Source: an uncultured Methanomassiliicoccales archaeon (GTDB taxonomy: Archaea; Thermoplasmatota; Thermoplasmata; Methanomassiliicoccales; Methanomethylophilaceae). From it: a stretch of 64,000 bases of DNA. Both the position numbers and the translations under genes were made by a program. This document shows, piece after piece, positions 34,975-45,700 of the stretch. Each line of letters begins with the position of its first letter. Position 1 is the stretch's first letter. The notes beneath the pieces were generated by a model. The model was not told the origin of the DNA, made no database searches, and saw only the letters and a list, made by a program, of their open reading frames with translations. The stretch covers positions 1 to 64,000 of the forward strand of contig CAUFXM010000004.1 in NCBI GenBank assembly GCA_959597175.1, read 5' to 3'.

Positions 34975-35241
34975 TTATCCCTTCATCTCGTCCAGCATCC
35001 GCTGCAGTTCGCTCCTGTCGCTTCCCGCCGGTATCTCCACGTAGTCTCCGCGTTCCAGTTCAGCCAGACTGATCATGACGCTGACCGTCTCCTCCTCGGT
35101 GATGGGGTCGTTGTCGACCAGATCCGGCTTGTAGCGGTTGGTGTCCATCAGGATGTATGTGCTGCCTGTCCGGGGGAACAGGACGTTGCTCGCGGTGATC
35201 CGGAGCCTGTTGTTTTCCGTGCTAATGACTCTCTCATACAT
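34975..35241 (-). CDS. Small protein of unknown function
   Basis: The 88-residue ORF has a beta-rich first half (RLRITASNVLFPRTGSTYILM) and an acidic helical end (SLAELERGDYVEIPAGSDRSE, LQRMLDEMKG). The codon use and TAA stop look genuine. I recognise no family, and no clear TATA box precedes it. It stands alone between the helicase and the 3' end of the first giant adhesin gene. A toxin-antitoxin or regulator role cannot be supported. Confidence 0.5.
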   Translation of the reverse strand: MYERVISTENNRLRITASNVLFPRTGSTYILMDTNRYKPDLVDNDPITEEETVSVMISLAELERGDYVEIPAGSDRSELQRMLDEMKG

Positions 35242-35429
35242 GATCGGCCATCATCGGATCCGGTATTAGCGGTGTTCGGGAGGACGGTCCGTCCGTTCCG
35301 GATGCGGGAGGGTGCCGGACGGGGCACGGGAGGTCATCGTAACCTTCGTTACTGTAATCCAGATTACGATTGGCTGGATCACATCCATTTTTGGATGTCT
35401 GGCTGTGTCCTTCGAGAAGGGGAAAAGGT

Positions 35430-35561
35430 GGGGCCCCGGCCCTTATTCCGGGGCCCCGTTTGCTGTTCAGGTTCCTGGTGGGTTCACGCTCTCTCAACGT
35501 GGGAGCAGATGTCACTCGTTTTCACGTTCGTCTCACGTTCAACCCTTTATCGGTTCTTGTT
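35430..35561 (-). other. Structured 3' UTR of giant adhesin 1, shared with giant adhesin 2
   Basis: After the stop codon, the 130 transcribed bases resemble those after the second adhesin gene (48615-48749). A block of 30 bases (35458-35487 here, 48693-48722 there) is identical. Both then end in a GC hairpin. Here it is GGGGCCCCGG/CCGGGGCCCC (35430-35457); in the other copy the stem is GTCCCCCGG/CCGGGGGAC. The paired changes indicate that the helix is under selection. It is followed by a short U-rich stretch, so it may act as terminator and more. Confidence 0.7.
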
Positions 35562-38500
35562 TCAGGACCTCATCAGCCTGAGGGCCACGATGATCGCCAT
35601 CACGAGGATGAGGATCACCAAGACGATCAGGAGGATGTCGGTCAGGGACATTCCGTCGTCCTGCGAGGGGACGTTGACGGTGATGTCGCCGCTTCCGCTG
35701 TCGGAGGTGATGTTTCCGCTGGCGGTGACGGTGATGGTTCCCTCGTAGGCGGCGGAGGCCATGTCGGCGGTGATCGTGAACTCGCCGTTGGTGATGGTCT
35801 GGCCGTTGAACTGGATGGTGATGTCGCCGGAGAATCCGGGGTTCACCTGGGCGCTCACGGTGTGGGTTCCGACGGTCAGGGTGGCGGGGTATCCGCTGGT
35901 CTGCCTGATGTTGTCGATGTACAGGGAGATGCCCTCTCCGACGGAGACGACGACCTGCACGGTGGAGGTGTTGGCCTTGAAGTACAGGGCATCGGGGTTT
36001 CCGAGGGAGGCTGTGTTGCTGGCGTTCACGGTCATGTCGGCGTCGGTGAACCAGTCAGTGATGTCAACGACGGTGACCATGCCGTTTCCGGACCCATAGG
36101 ATGTCTCGTATCCGGTCAGGCTGAATCCCTCGTCGTAGAGGAAGTTGCCTGCGACAGCGGCGCTTCCGAGGGTGATGGCATCGGCGTTACTGGAGTACAC
36201 GTCCATATACAGCTGGCTGTTGATGTAGAACGCAGTGGACTCGGAGACCGAGGTACCGGCGGCATCCACATCGATCAGGGCGTTGGTCAGGTCGGCTCCG
36301 GTGTAGGCCTTGATGTAGCCATTTCCAGCTGTGTTGACGGCTCCGTTGACGACTCCGGCGCCGACGGTTCCGAGGGTGGCGGGCTTGTCGCCCACGACGA
36401 GGACACCGTTGACGGTGACGCTTCCCTCCTCCCCGTCGGTGACGGAGATGTCGAGGGTTCCGGTGACGGTCAGGGTGCTTCCTGCGGCGACGATGACATC
36501 GGTGGTCTGGTCGGCGACCTGGAAGGTTCCGTTGATGAGCATGTACCCGTTCTCTCCGACGAATCCGACGTTGACGGCTCCCTGGTCCACGATGAGGGTA
36601 CCATCGACGATGACGGCGTTGGCGGTCCTGTTGGCTGCCGTGGCAGCGTCTCCGACGTTCAGTACGGCGTTCTCCTTCACGAGGAGGGTGGCGCCGCTGG
36701 CGACGGTAACGGTGTTGTTGGCACCGTCGACGGTCAGTGTGCCGTTGATGGTGGCGGTTCCGGCAGAGACAGTGAGCCTTCCGCTCAGGGTGTCGATGTC
36801 GTAGTTGTTGACGTACATCTCGTTGGTCCTGACGTTCTGGCTGTCGGTGACGTAGCCAGCCTCAATCTCGATACCGCTGGCCCTGTTGAGGTCGACGGTG
36901 GAGTCGGTCTCGCTTCCGGCGACGCCTGTCTGTACGGTGACGGCTCCGGTGAGCTCACCGATGAGGGTGATGGTGTTGCCGTTGGCGAGGGTGATGGATG
37001 AGAAACTGGCCCTGGCTCCGTCTGCGACGGTCATGTCGACGGCGACCTGGAGGTCCCCGGCGGACACGGTTCCGTAGACGGTGACGTTCTTGTTAATGTC
37101 CTGAGCGGCAGCAGCAGCGAGGGCTGTCTCTGCAGAGGTCAGGATGTCGAGGGTCTCCTCGTTGGTGTAGGCGACCCCGTTGACGGTTGCGTTGGATGCG
37201 ACCAGGTCGTCCAGGTTGGTTCCAGAGAACACGGTGGTTCCAGTGGATGTGATCGCGTTGTTTGCGGTGTTCTGTCCGAAGACCAGGGTTCCCTCCTCCA
37301 GGTCGAGGGTTCCGTTCACGGTGACGGTGGACCTCTCCCCGTTCATGTTGAGGGTGCTGGCGTCGGTCATGGCGAGGGTGGCCTCCTGTTCGATGACCAG
37401 GTTTCCAGTCAAGGTGATGTTGGCGGAGGCGTTGACGGTGACTCCCTGGGGGATGGTAAGGTTCTCGACCCCGCTGACGGGGTTGGTCACCTGGATGGTG
37501 TCCCCGGGCTGGGCGATGCCGATGGCCGCAACGATTCCGCAGTACCTGACGTAGTCGGTTCCCCTGGTGAGGGTGTCGTAGCTGATGGGTGCGGTGTAGG
37601 ACGAGCCGTTGTAGGCGGTCATGATACCGTCGACGTTGACGACCTGTCCGGTCAGGGTGGACCTGGCCTCGAGGATCAGCTCGGCGTCCTCGTCGATGGT
37701 GACAGAGGCTCCGTTGATGTTCAGGATCTGGCCGGCGGCGAGGGTGACGTCGTTGAGGATCTCCAGCTGTCCCATGACGGTGACGGTGTTCCTGTCGGCG
37801 GTGCCGATTGCTCCCATGGCGGTCTCGAAGGGCACGATGTACCCGGTGGTGGACCTGGCGGGGGTGGTCACGGTGACGGTGTAGCTGGATCCGATGTACC
37901 TGGTGACGTCGGGGGCTCCGACGGTCTGGATCTGTCCAAGGACCTGGATGGCGAGGGTGTTGCCCTCCATGGTGATTCCCATGCCTTCGTCAAGAGCGAG
38001 GGTGGTGTCGGCGGCGACGACCGGGTTGATGGCTCCGCCGAAGACGATGTTGCCATCGAAGTCGTGGTTCAGGTTGTCGGTGCACTCGAAGGACAGTGTT
38101 CCGGAGATGTAGAGCCTCTGGGCGGTCATTGTGACGGCATTGCTTCCGGTTCCGGACTGATACTCATAGGAGCTGACGGACAGCGTGAAGCCTGTGATGT
38201 AGGCGTTGGAGTCAACAGAGTTATCGTTGTTAATCTGGCCGATGGAGAACTCGGTGTCCTTGTCTCCGGTGATCGCGTCGTAGGAGCTGCGGGACTGATA
38301 GTCTCCGGTCTGGGCCAGGATGGTCCCAGTCATTTTGCCGTACATGTTGATGGTCGAGTTGTTGGCCATCACGAGGTTGATGTTGCCGGCGTTTCCGTTG
38401 GCGCCGGAGGCGTTGAGCACCCCGTCGACGTCCATGACGGCGGATCCCATGAGGGTGGATGTTCCAGCTACGGTGAACATGACGTCCTGTCCGACGTAGA

Positions 38501-41003
38501 CGTCGCCGATGATCCTGACGCCGTCCACGGTGACTCCGTAGGGGGCGTTGGTTCCGTCGGCCTCGAAGCTTCCGGTGACGGTGAGCTGGTAGGACAGGTT
38601 GTTGTTGGAGGTGGTGTTAGCGAGTCCGAACTCGACTCCGGAGACATTCTGCATCTCGACAGCTCCGGTCCCGGTGTAGCCAGGTGTGATTCCGTACTCG
38701 GTGTTGAGGCTGTTTGTGACGGCGGAGACGGTCACGGGGACTCCGGATCCGATGACTCCGTCGTTGACTATGGAGCCTCCCCTGAGGAGGTAGATGGTCT
38801 CGTGTCCACTGGTTCCGGAGATAGATCCGTTGGTCTGTACCTCGATGGTTCCGTAGACGAGGATGTCGTTCCTGGCGAGGTTCAGGGCGCCGTTGGGCCC
38901 GATGTACAGGGTGACTCCCTCGGGGATCACGAGGCTGCGGGACAGGTACTCGCTGGAGGTGACGGTGTAGTCACTGTTGAGCGTGTCGCCGAACTCGAAC
39001 TCCCCGTCCTGGTTGTCGTAGACGATGGTTCCGGTTGCGCTGGCCATGACTCCGCTGTACTGGGCGCCAGAGGCAACCCTCAGGACAGCATCGGTGAAGT
39101 TGTCCGTGTTTCCGTCAAGGACGAGGTTACCGCGGAGGTAGACGACCTCATCGCCTGTTCCAGTAATAGAATCGGCGGTGAAGGTGAATCCTGCAGGGAT
39201 TGTCAGGGAGGCACCATCGGACATGGTGACTTTTCCGTCGATGTTCGTGTCACCTGTGACGTTGACTTCTCCGTTCAGGGTTATGTTACCAGAGGTTTCA
39301 TCCAGGACATAATCTCCCTGGAGATTGACGGATCCAACGGTAACGGAGAAGTTAGCAGATTTCAGTCCTGTGAAGGCGATGGAGCTCTCATCTTCGTCGG
39401 CGTTGGTGGTCTTGATGGTGAATGCATATGTTCCATCAGCAAGGTTGAACCTGGCGGTGGAGTCGCCGGAGATAGCAATCGTTCCAGATCCTGAGATTGT
39501 AGCTCCGTTGGCGACGGTGAAGTCATCGCCCTCTGCAACTGTCATAGTATGGGTTCCGAGGTTCAGCGTGTCACCACTGCCGATTGTGAGGTTGCTTCCT
39601 GCAGGGATGGTGACATCGTTGCTGATGGTGATGTCGGAGTATCCTACGTTGATGAGATCGACGACAGCACTTCCAGATGTGACAGTCTGGGTTCTACTGG
39701 GGAGTTCGGTCGTAGCACCAGAAATCGTACTGGTTCCAAGGTTATAGATTGTGCTCCCGGTGAGGGTGTAGTTGCCAAGCGTAACGGTGGATCCCTGGGG
39801 AATCATGACGGTTCCGATGACGGTGACGTTCCCAGAGAGAGTCACATCATCGAGGTAGGCAGTCGTGCTGATCGTGGATGTGCCGATAGTTACGCCGATG
39901 AGTTTGAAGTCATAGGCGGCTACAGCATTGTTAGTGGCTGAGGCGGTAGCCTGTGTGAATGCTCCAGAGATGGTTCCGCTTCCAGTCACAGTCGCAGAGT
40001 CCTCGCCGCGCGCAGTTCCATCGGTAAGGCTGTTGAGTATGGTCGTAGCTGTAATCGATGTTCCCTGTCCCAGGTTGACGACGTTGGTCGTGAACCCCTC
40101 ATATGCTGACTGGGCGGTTCCGCTGAAGATTCCGACGGTATCAGCATTAATGGAGCTGGTTCCGGTCAGGTTGGCTGCATAGAGTCCAACAATGTCACCA
40201 TTGACGGTGGAGTTGTTCAGGCTCAGATATACTGCGAGGCTTCCGCCGTTGAGGTCGCTCGTAATAGTGGAGTTGGTGGCGATGATTGCCGTGTTCTGGA
40301 CTCCAGCGATGCTGGGGGCTTCATTGGTGAAGTTGATTGTGGAGTTCTGCACAAAGAGAACAGTGTTGTTGCCATCCACCTTGGTGGCTCCAGTTCCAGC
40401 ACTGTTGGCGTCGGTATGCCAGAGGGTTCCGGTAGCCGATGCATCGGACTTGGAGACGTTGAATGTCGCGTTGTTATTAACCATGATCTGTGAGATGTTC
40501 ATGGCGTCGACAGTCCAGGCCCCTCCAGCTCTGTCGCCGGATCCAATGAAGTTGACAGTGGTTCCATCGATGCACAGATTGGCTGCGGTCGTGGCCTTGC
40601 TCATTATTACAGCACCGAGATCGTCGGCACCGCCAGCATAGGTCACGGATAGTGTATAGGCTCCAGTGATCTTGAGGTTGTGGCCGTTAAGGTCAACGGA
40701 TGCGTTAGTTTCTGTGATGTTTCCTGTAAGCTCCCATGTTTGGTTGGCGAGGAGTGTGATTGTTTTCACTCCTCCTTCGGGGGCGCTCACGGATACCAGA
40801 CTGTTTGTAGTCATTGCATTCCAACTGGTCTGGTCCAGTTCTACGGTGTCTCCGTAGTCAAGGGTGGAAGGTGTAATGGATGTTGCACCCTCCACGTTGT
40901 CGGAAGGCATGATTGCGGCGAATGCGCATACCACCATCGCGAAGACGGCGATTGCGGCAAGCAGCTTGGTCTGCCTCCCTTTCTCGTTCATGTTTGCTAT
41001 CAT
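35562..41003 (-). CDS. Giant adhesin-like cell-surface protein 1
   Basis: The 1,813-residue protein has a signal peptide (after MNEKGRQTK, LLAAIAVFAMVVCAFAAI). A very long body of short beta repeats rich in G, T, N, S and V follows (TVNGTLTVDGANNTVTVAS type), which predicts a beta-helix. Near the end is a module IQFNGQTITNGEFTITADM, then a linker SGSGDITVNVPSQDDGMSL and a C-terminal membrane helix (LLIVLVILILVMAIIVALR) with a basic end. It resembles adhesin-like proteins of gut methanogens. The start at 41003 lies in a palindrome; the ATG four codons later is an alternative. A TATA-like TTTAAC lies ~35 bases upstream. The gene at 42693 is a paralogue. Confidence 0.85.
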   Translation of the reverse strand: MIANMNEKGRQTKLLAAIAVFAMVVCAFAAIMPSDNVEGATSITPSTLDYGDTVELDQTSWNAMTTNSLVSVSAPEGGVKTITLLANQTWELTGNITETNASVDLNGHNLKITGAYTLSVTYAGGADDLGAVIMSKATTAANLCIDGTTVNFIGSGDRAGGAWTVDAMNISQIMVNNNATFNVSKSDASATGTLWHTDANSAGTGATKVDGNNTVLFVQNSTINFTNEAPSIAGVQNTAIIATNSTITSDLNGGSLAVYLSLNNSTVNGDIVGLYAANLTGTSSINADTVGIFSGTAQSAYEGFTTNVVNLGQGTSITATTILNSLTDGTARGEDSATVTGSGTISGAFTQATASATNNAVAAYDFKLIGVTIGTSTISTTAYLDDVTLSGNVTVIGTVMIPQGSTVTLGNYTLTGSTIYNLGTSTISGATTELPSRTQTVTSGSAVVDLINVGYSDITISNDVTIPAGSNLTIGSGDTLNLGTHTMTVAEGDDFTVANGATISGSGTIAISGDSTARFNLADGTYAFTIKTTNADEDESSIAFTGLKSANFSVTVGSVNLQGDYVLDETSGNITLNGEVNVTGDTNIDGKVTMSDGASLTIPAGFTFTADSITGTGDEVVYLRGNLVLDGNTDNFTDAVLRVASGAQYSGVMASATGTIVYDNQDGEFEFGDTLNSDYTVTSSEYLSRSLVIPEGVTLYIGPNGALNLARNDILVYGTIEVQTNGSISGTSGHETIYLLRGGSIVNDGVIGSGVPVTVSAVTNSLNTEYGITPGYTGTGAVEMQNVSGVEFGLANTTSNNNLSYQLTVTGSFEADGTNAPYGVTVDGVRIIGDVYVGQDVMFTVAGTSTLMGSAVMDVDGVLNASGANGNAGNINLVMANNSTINMYGKMTGTILAQTGDYQSRSSYDAITGDKDTEFSIGQINNDNSVDSNAYITGFTLSVSSYEYQSGTGSNAVTMTAQRLYISGTLSFECTDNLNHDFDGNIVFGGAINPVVAADTTLALDEGMGITMEGNTLAIQVLGQIQTVGAPDVTRYIGSSYTVTVTTPARSTTGYIVPFETAMGAIGTADRNTVTVMGQLEILNDVTLAAGQILNINGASVTIDEDAELILEARSTLTGQVVNVDGIMTAYNGSSYTAPISYDTLTRGTDYVRYCGIVAAIGIAQPGDTIQVTNPVSGVENLTIPQGVTVNASANITLTGNLVIEQEATLAMTDASTLNMNGERSTVTVNGTLDLEEGTLVFGQNTANNAITSTGTTVFSGTNLDDLVASNATVNGVAYTNEETLDILTSAETALAAAAAQDINKNVTVYGTVSAGDLQVAVDMTVADGARASFSSITLANGNTITLIGELTGAVTVQTGVAGSETDSTVDLNRASGIEIEAGYVTDSQNVRTNEMYVNNYDIDTLSGRLTVSAGTATINGTLTVDGANNTVTVASGATLLVKENAVLNVGDAATAANRTANAVIVDGTLIVDQGAVNVGFVGENGYMLINGTFQVADQTTDVIVAAGSTLTVTGTLDISVTDGEEGSVTVNGVLVVGDKPATLGTVGAGVVNGAVNTAGNGYIKAYTGADLTNALIDVDAAGTSVSESTAFYINSQLYMDVYSSNADAITLGSAAVAGNFLYDEGFSLTGYETSYGSGNGMVTVVDITDWFTDADMTVNASNTASLGNPDALYFKANTSTVQVVVSVGEGISLYIDNIRQTSGYPATLTVGTHTVSAQVNPGFSGDITIQFNGQTITNGEFTITADMASAAYEGTITVTASGNITSDSGSGDITVNVPSQDDGMSLTDILLIVLVILILVMAIIVALRLMRS

Positions 41004-41008
41004 AGCAA
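40994..41008. promoter_or_regulatory. Palindrome over the start codon of giant adhesin 1
   Basis: The perfect palindrome TTGCTAT-c-ATAGCAA (7-bp arms) contains the first ATG of the gene. The same palindrome covers the start of the paralogue at 42688-42702. It could be a protein-binding site or a start-occluding hairpin. Confidence 0.6.
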
Positions 41009-41379
41009 CACTTGCCCGTTTTGGACCTAAACGGGGTTAAACATGGTTCGATCGACGCTCCAGTCCCGATTCTGTCTAGAACATGCATATAATCAGGCAT
41101 TCAACGTTCCAAGTAGTCACGTTAGGAAACGATGGTCTTAGATTCTGAATCCTACTTTGACAAACCTGGAATTCTAACGCATAAGTGGTGAGAAATGGTC
41201 GGAATCGATGGAAAAACATCCGAAAACCGTCAATAAACCCAATAAAACACAATGTTTAAACAATCAGAGCAACATCTGCTCCACAAGGGGTCGTGCAGGC
41301 GTGCCATTCTCCTTTCGGCATATCTGACGCCTGTCGGCCCCCAGTCAATGAGCCAGACGTATCATCGAGGGGGTGCAGG
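41004..41379. other. Promoter gap between giant adhesin 1 and the HindVP-like gene
   Basis: This gap is AT-richer than the genes around it, notably at 41190-41270. It holds the leftward TATA-like TTTAAC (about 41033-41039) of adhesin 1. The rightward reading frame of the HindVP-like gene is open back to a GTG at 41293, but that part is not protein-like. I see no other gene. Confidence 0.5.
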
Positions 41380-42438
41380 ATGGGTGAATTCCCGACATTC
41401 CACGGCATTGCGCAGTCGAACAGACCAGCGAACGAGCTGTGGGGCCGCGACCTCTTCCAGAAGGCGTTGGGAGTCGCCCTCGTGAACAGGATGGGGGATT
41501 CGGGGACGCCGCTGAATTACGTGGTCACAGATGCTGGTTCCACCTGTCATGTGGAGCATATGCCGGTGCCGAGGCTGTACGGAGGGCACCGCACCCCGTT
41601 CAACGACATCCGCTTCGACTTCTCCGTCCCGTACGCTCCGTTCGAGTCCATGGCTGCAGGTGTCCCGGATTCCGACCTGGTTGCCGTCGGGCCCGACGGA
41701 GAGAACCTATGCCGCCTGGACATCATGGCCTCGGTCATGCCGGATGCTGCCACGAAGGACCTGCCGGTCCGCAGATGGGGCCCGGAGATCACCGTCAGGA
41801 CACCTATCTTCGAGAATCTGGCTCTGTCGATAGCACAGTCCGTATCGCATCACCGCGACGAGGCCCTCCGGATCCTGGACAAGGCATCGCCGGAGATCGT
41901 AGACTGGACGGACTGGGATGCCGTCAGCGATCGCGTGGAGGACATGACGGACGCCCTGGACACACTCGAATCCAGTTTCTCGGACTGCCAGACCCCGTTC
42001 CTGCTCCAATACCTCTGGATGACGGAGGACGACGGTCCCCTCCTTGCAGATGACGCCATGGACGCATTCGTATGGTCTGACTTCGCCCTATCCAGGCTAT
42101 TCCTGGACAGCGACAGGAGCACGTCCGACGGAAGCGCCACAAGGCCCCACAGATGCGTCGTGAGGCTCTTCAGGATCGTCCACGAGGCCCTGCAGGGAAT
42201 GAATCCAGATTTGGACGCCATAATCTCCGAGACGGGCTACGGGATATCTGCGGGAAAGGAATTCATGGTCAACGGGAAGGTCTCCAGCAGGGTGATGTCA
42301 TGCGACAGGCTCCTGAGGCCCGCAATGTCCGCCGGGGAGGTCAAGAACCTAGCTTCCAGGGGGTTCGAGCGCATGATCGCCCCGGAGAGGAAGCTGGAGG
42401 TGTCCATTTACTACGCCGCTCGCGACATCCGCGGATGA
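41380..42438 (+). CDS. HindVP-like type II restriction endonuclease homologue
   Basis: The 352-residue protein matches the layout of HindVP-family restriction enzymes (which cut GRCGYC) as I remember it. It has an N-terminal NRPANELWGRDLFQKALG, then FDFSVPYAPFESMAAGVPDSD, then LCRLDIMASVMPD and PEITVRTPIFENLALSIAQS. In the enzymes the central strand reads like LEIKLTALPD and provides the glutamate-x-lysine of the active site; here it is LDIMASVMPD, so the lysine is missing. No methyltransferase lies nearby. The protein may be inactive or repurposed. The ATG at 41380 gives a length close to the family. It sits between two divergent adhesin genes. Confidence 0.6.
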   Translation: MGEFPTFHGIAQSNRPANELWGRDLFQKALGVALVNRMGDSGTPLNYVVTDAGSTCHVEHMPVPRLYGGHRTPFNDIRFDFSVPYAPFESMAAGVPDSDLVAVGPDGENLCRLDIMASVMPDAATKDLPVRRWGPEITVRTPIFENLALSIAQSVSHHRDEALRILDKASPEIVDWTDWDAVSDRVEDMTDALDTLESSFSDCQTPFLLQYLWMTEDDGPLLADDAMDAFVWSDFALSRLFLDSDRSTSDGSATRPHRCVVRLFRIVHEALQGMNPDLDAIISETGYGISAGKEFMVNGKVSSRVMSCDRLLRPAMSAGEVKNLASRGFERMIAPERKLEVSIYYAARDIRG

Positions 42439-42692
42439 CACCCGATTCGTACAAACGACGAGCGACCGGACATTAGCTTTTTATGTGTCCACTCATAACG
42501 TCGCATATCCGAAGGGCGTGCGATCGCTTTTCGGACGCAGTGAATGGGATGCGCTGTGGCCGAAGACCTAGAATAGGCTAAGCCTAGAACGTCCCTGTTC
42601 GCTGCTCCGCGTCCGCCGCGGGATCGGCCGTCTCACTGATTCGGTCGCACTCGGCGACCCATGCGGAACAAATGAAAGGAGCAGATGTTGCT
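42439..42692 (+). promoter_or_regulatory. Promoter and long leader of giant adhesin 2
   Basis: A TATA-like TTTTTATG (42479-42486) predicts a transcript start near 42508 and a leader of ~185 bases. Small hairpins are possible, including TAGGC-TAA-GCCTA (about 42575-42587). No similarity to the upstream region of adhesin 1 is visible until ~7 bases before the start codon. Confidence 0.45.
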
Positions 42693-42702
42693 ATGATAGC
42701 AA
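42688..42702. promoter_or_regulatory. Palindrome over the start codon of giant adhesin 2
   Basis: TTGCTAT-g-ATAGCAA covers the ATG at 42693, as at 40994-41008 before the paralogue. The similarity of the two genes continues through 80 bases of coding sequence with one mismatch. Confidence 0.6.
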
Positions 42703-45700
42703 ACATGAACGAGAAAGGGAGGCAGACCAAGCTGCTTGCCGCAATCGCCGTCTTCGCGATGGTAGTATGCGCGCTGGCAATTGCGATGCCTTCCGTCGAC
42801 GCCGCAGATGAAACCGGCGCTGACACGGGAGCCACCGACTCCACAGAGGAGACCACTCCCACATATGTCGCGATGATCGGCGACGAGTCCTTTGAGACCC
42901 TGAGTGCCGCCATCAGCGCCGCAGATGAGGCCGACACCATCGTCCTCATCGCTGACGTCACCGAGTATGTGACGATCGAAAAGACCGTGACAATCGACCT
43001 GGCAGGATTTACGATTGTCAACAACGCCACCGCTCAGGACTCCAATGTCAGTTCAAGCGACAGGCACAGCACCATCACCGTCAACGATGGAGGCAACCTT
43101 ACCGTCAACGACTCCAGCGAGAACAAGACAGGCATCGTCGACAACGTGTCCCATGCAGTCGCTGCACTCTACATCAACAACGGCGGTACCGCTACTCTCA
43201 ATGGCGGGACCTTCCAGAGAAGTGCGGAGGCCGGCAGTGACCCGCAGACCAACGGGAGCAACTCCTGGTACACGATCATGAACCAGGGGACGCTGACCAT
43301 CAACGAGGGCGTCAACGTCTACAGCAAGCTCTCCCCCGACGGAACAACCTACAGCTCGTACTCCAGCCTCATCAGGAACGGATGGCAGGAGGGTGACGGC
43401 TGGGATGGGGAGGTGACAGCCGTCATGACCATCAACGGAGGAAACTTCTTCGGCGGACTCTACGTCAAGAACGACTTCGGCGGAGAGATGACCATCAACG
43501 GAGGTACCTTCGATTCCTACACCGCTTCCGTGTTCACATACGGAAAACTCACAATTACTGGAGGAACCTTCAACGAGGGACAGAGATGCGCCGTGTGGGC
43601 TTACTCTGAAACCAACAAAGGCTTCAGCCCCACCCCCGAGCTCACGATCACCGGAGGCGACTACGAACCCGGCGAATCCGAGTGGGGAACCGTCAGGGCC
43701 ACTTTCGCCGATGACGCAGTGTCGACAATCGAGCTTGACATTAGTGGAATGGAGACCTTCAACACTCAGAAGGCCGTCTCCATCAACAGCGGAGCGGTCG
43801 TCGATGGTACCATCAACCTCAACGGCAACGCCATCAGTTTCACCGGACTCAAAGCTGGAACGAATGCCATCACATTCAGCCAGGGGTCTGTCGTGATCAG
43901 CGGAACCATGGATGCCTCCTCGGCAGGAGCACTGATCGAGGCTACCAGTGGAGACGTTGTTCTGAACGATGTCACCATCACTGGAGGGGATCTCGACATC
44001 GATGGGGATGTGTCCGTTCAGGGAACTCTGACCGTCGACAGTGGTGCATCCATCACAGTCACCGGCACTGTTACTGCCGATGCTGAGGCCACGATTACCT
44101 TCACGGGCGATGTCAACGTCACCAACGGTGCGACGCTCGATCTCTCTGCTTCCACGAACAGTGGTGACGGAACGATTGTAGCCGGTCCTGGCTCCGAGGT
44201 CGCCATCAACGGAACTTATGAGAACGTGGAGGTTTACCAGGGCGCCTCTGTCACCGTGAACAACTCCCCGGTCGCTCCTACCGAAACCATCGAACCCATC
44301 GAATCCACAAATGTCGATGAGATTAACAAGCTAATCAATCTCGGGGTATCCGAGATCACCATTAACGGGGACATCGATGCGAGCAGTCTCGATACTGTTG
44401 GCAATGGAACCACCCTTATAGTCACCGGAGCCATCTCCGGAACTCTTGATGCGGAAACAGGCGCAACGGTTTCTGCCGCAGTATACAGCAACTCCGTCAT
44501 CGGAGGGGTGACCATCAACAACCTCAGTCAGGCCGATGTAGCCGTGACCGAGGACGGTATCGAGGTCGTCTCCGAGACTATCGGAGCATCCATCACTACA
44601 GTCGAATTCGCTGTGGCCGAGAACACCTCGGTGGCGTTCAGAGCGGACACCGAAATAGTCAACGCCTCCTTCGAGAACGGTTCTGGCTCAATCAGTGTCA
44701 AGGGAGTCGTAATCGGTGCAGGAGGAGCGACATTCTCCTACGGATCCGTCGTCCTGGAGGGCGAAATCATCCTCAACGGGGATAACGTGGAGTCTGTCGT
44801 CATCGCCGACGGAGATATTGCTGTCGACCTGGAGCTGGGAGATGTCACCATCTCCGGCACCGGAACGATCAACGTGAGCGAGATGATCGTCAACGGAACC
44901 GTTGATATCGCCGAGGGCATCATCATCAACGTCGCTGACGACGCAACCCTTACCGTTAAAACCGACGGCGTTATCACCGGTTCTGGAAAGATTGTTCTTT
45001 CCGCCGAGGGTACAATCACCAACAACGGAAGTATTGAAGTAAATGTGGAGACCGGAGAAAGCGTCGTCAAGGAGGTTACCACACAGTCTGAGTTCATCGC
45101 CGCCCTTGATTACTACGACACGATCTACATTACCGGATCCCTCGAACTCAAGGGAACTGCCCAGAATCCCGTTGAGATCGATGTCACCGGGAAGACCATA
45201 TACATCAACGGCAAACTCACGATCGGTGCCAACGTCTACGTCAACTTCGACAGGGTCACCTTCAGCGGCGCCACCAGCAGCACCGTAACCAACAACAGCG
45301 GGGAGATCGAGGTCCTCGGAGAGCTGTACATCGCTGATTCCGATGTCTACGCCAACGTCTACATCTCCGATCCCGACACCAACACCGATGCCCTCATCAG
45401 TGTCACCTCGGCCAAGACCATGACCATCGGAGGTCAGAGCGTCGGCGACCTCGGTGACGTAGGATACGGGAACATCCTCGAGGTAACCGGCACCTTCACT
45501 ATCGAGAACCGCAACACCGTCAACGTGTACGGAACCCTCGACATCCCCGGCACCCTCACGGTCGGAGAGAACGCAACCGTCACAGTCTACGGTGCGGGCA
45601 ACATCGATGTCACTGGCACCATGACGCTCAACGGAACCCTCGACCTCTATGGAAAGGGCACCGTCGACGGAACTGTCACAGCCAGCTCCACCGCAAGGCT

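Noticed and set aside
40924..42772. The inverted 87-base similarity flanking the HindVP-like gene as terminal repeats of an insertion sequence.
   Set aside because: The repeats are the coding starts of the two adhesins, in frame, and no transposase or target duplication is present.
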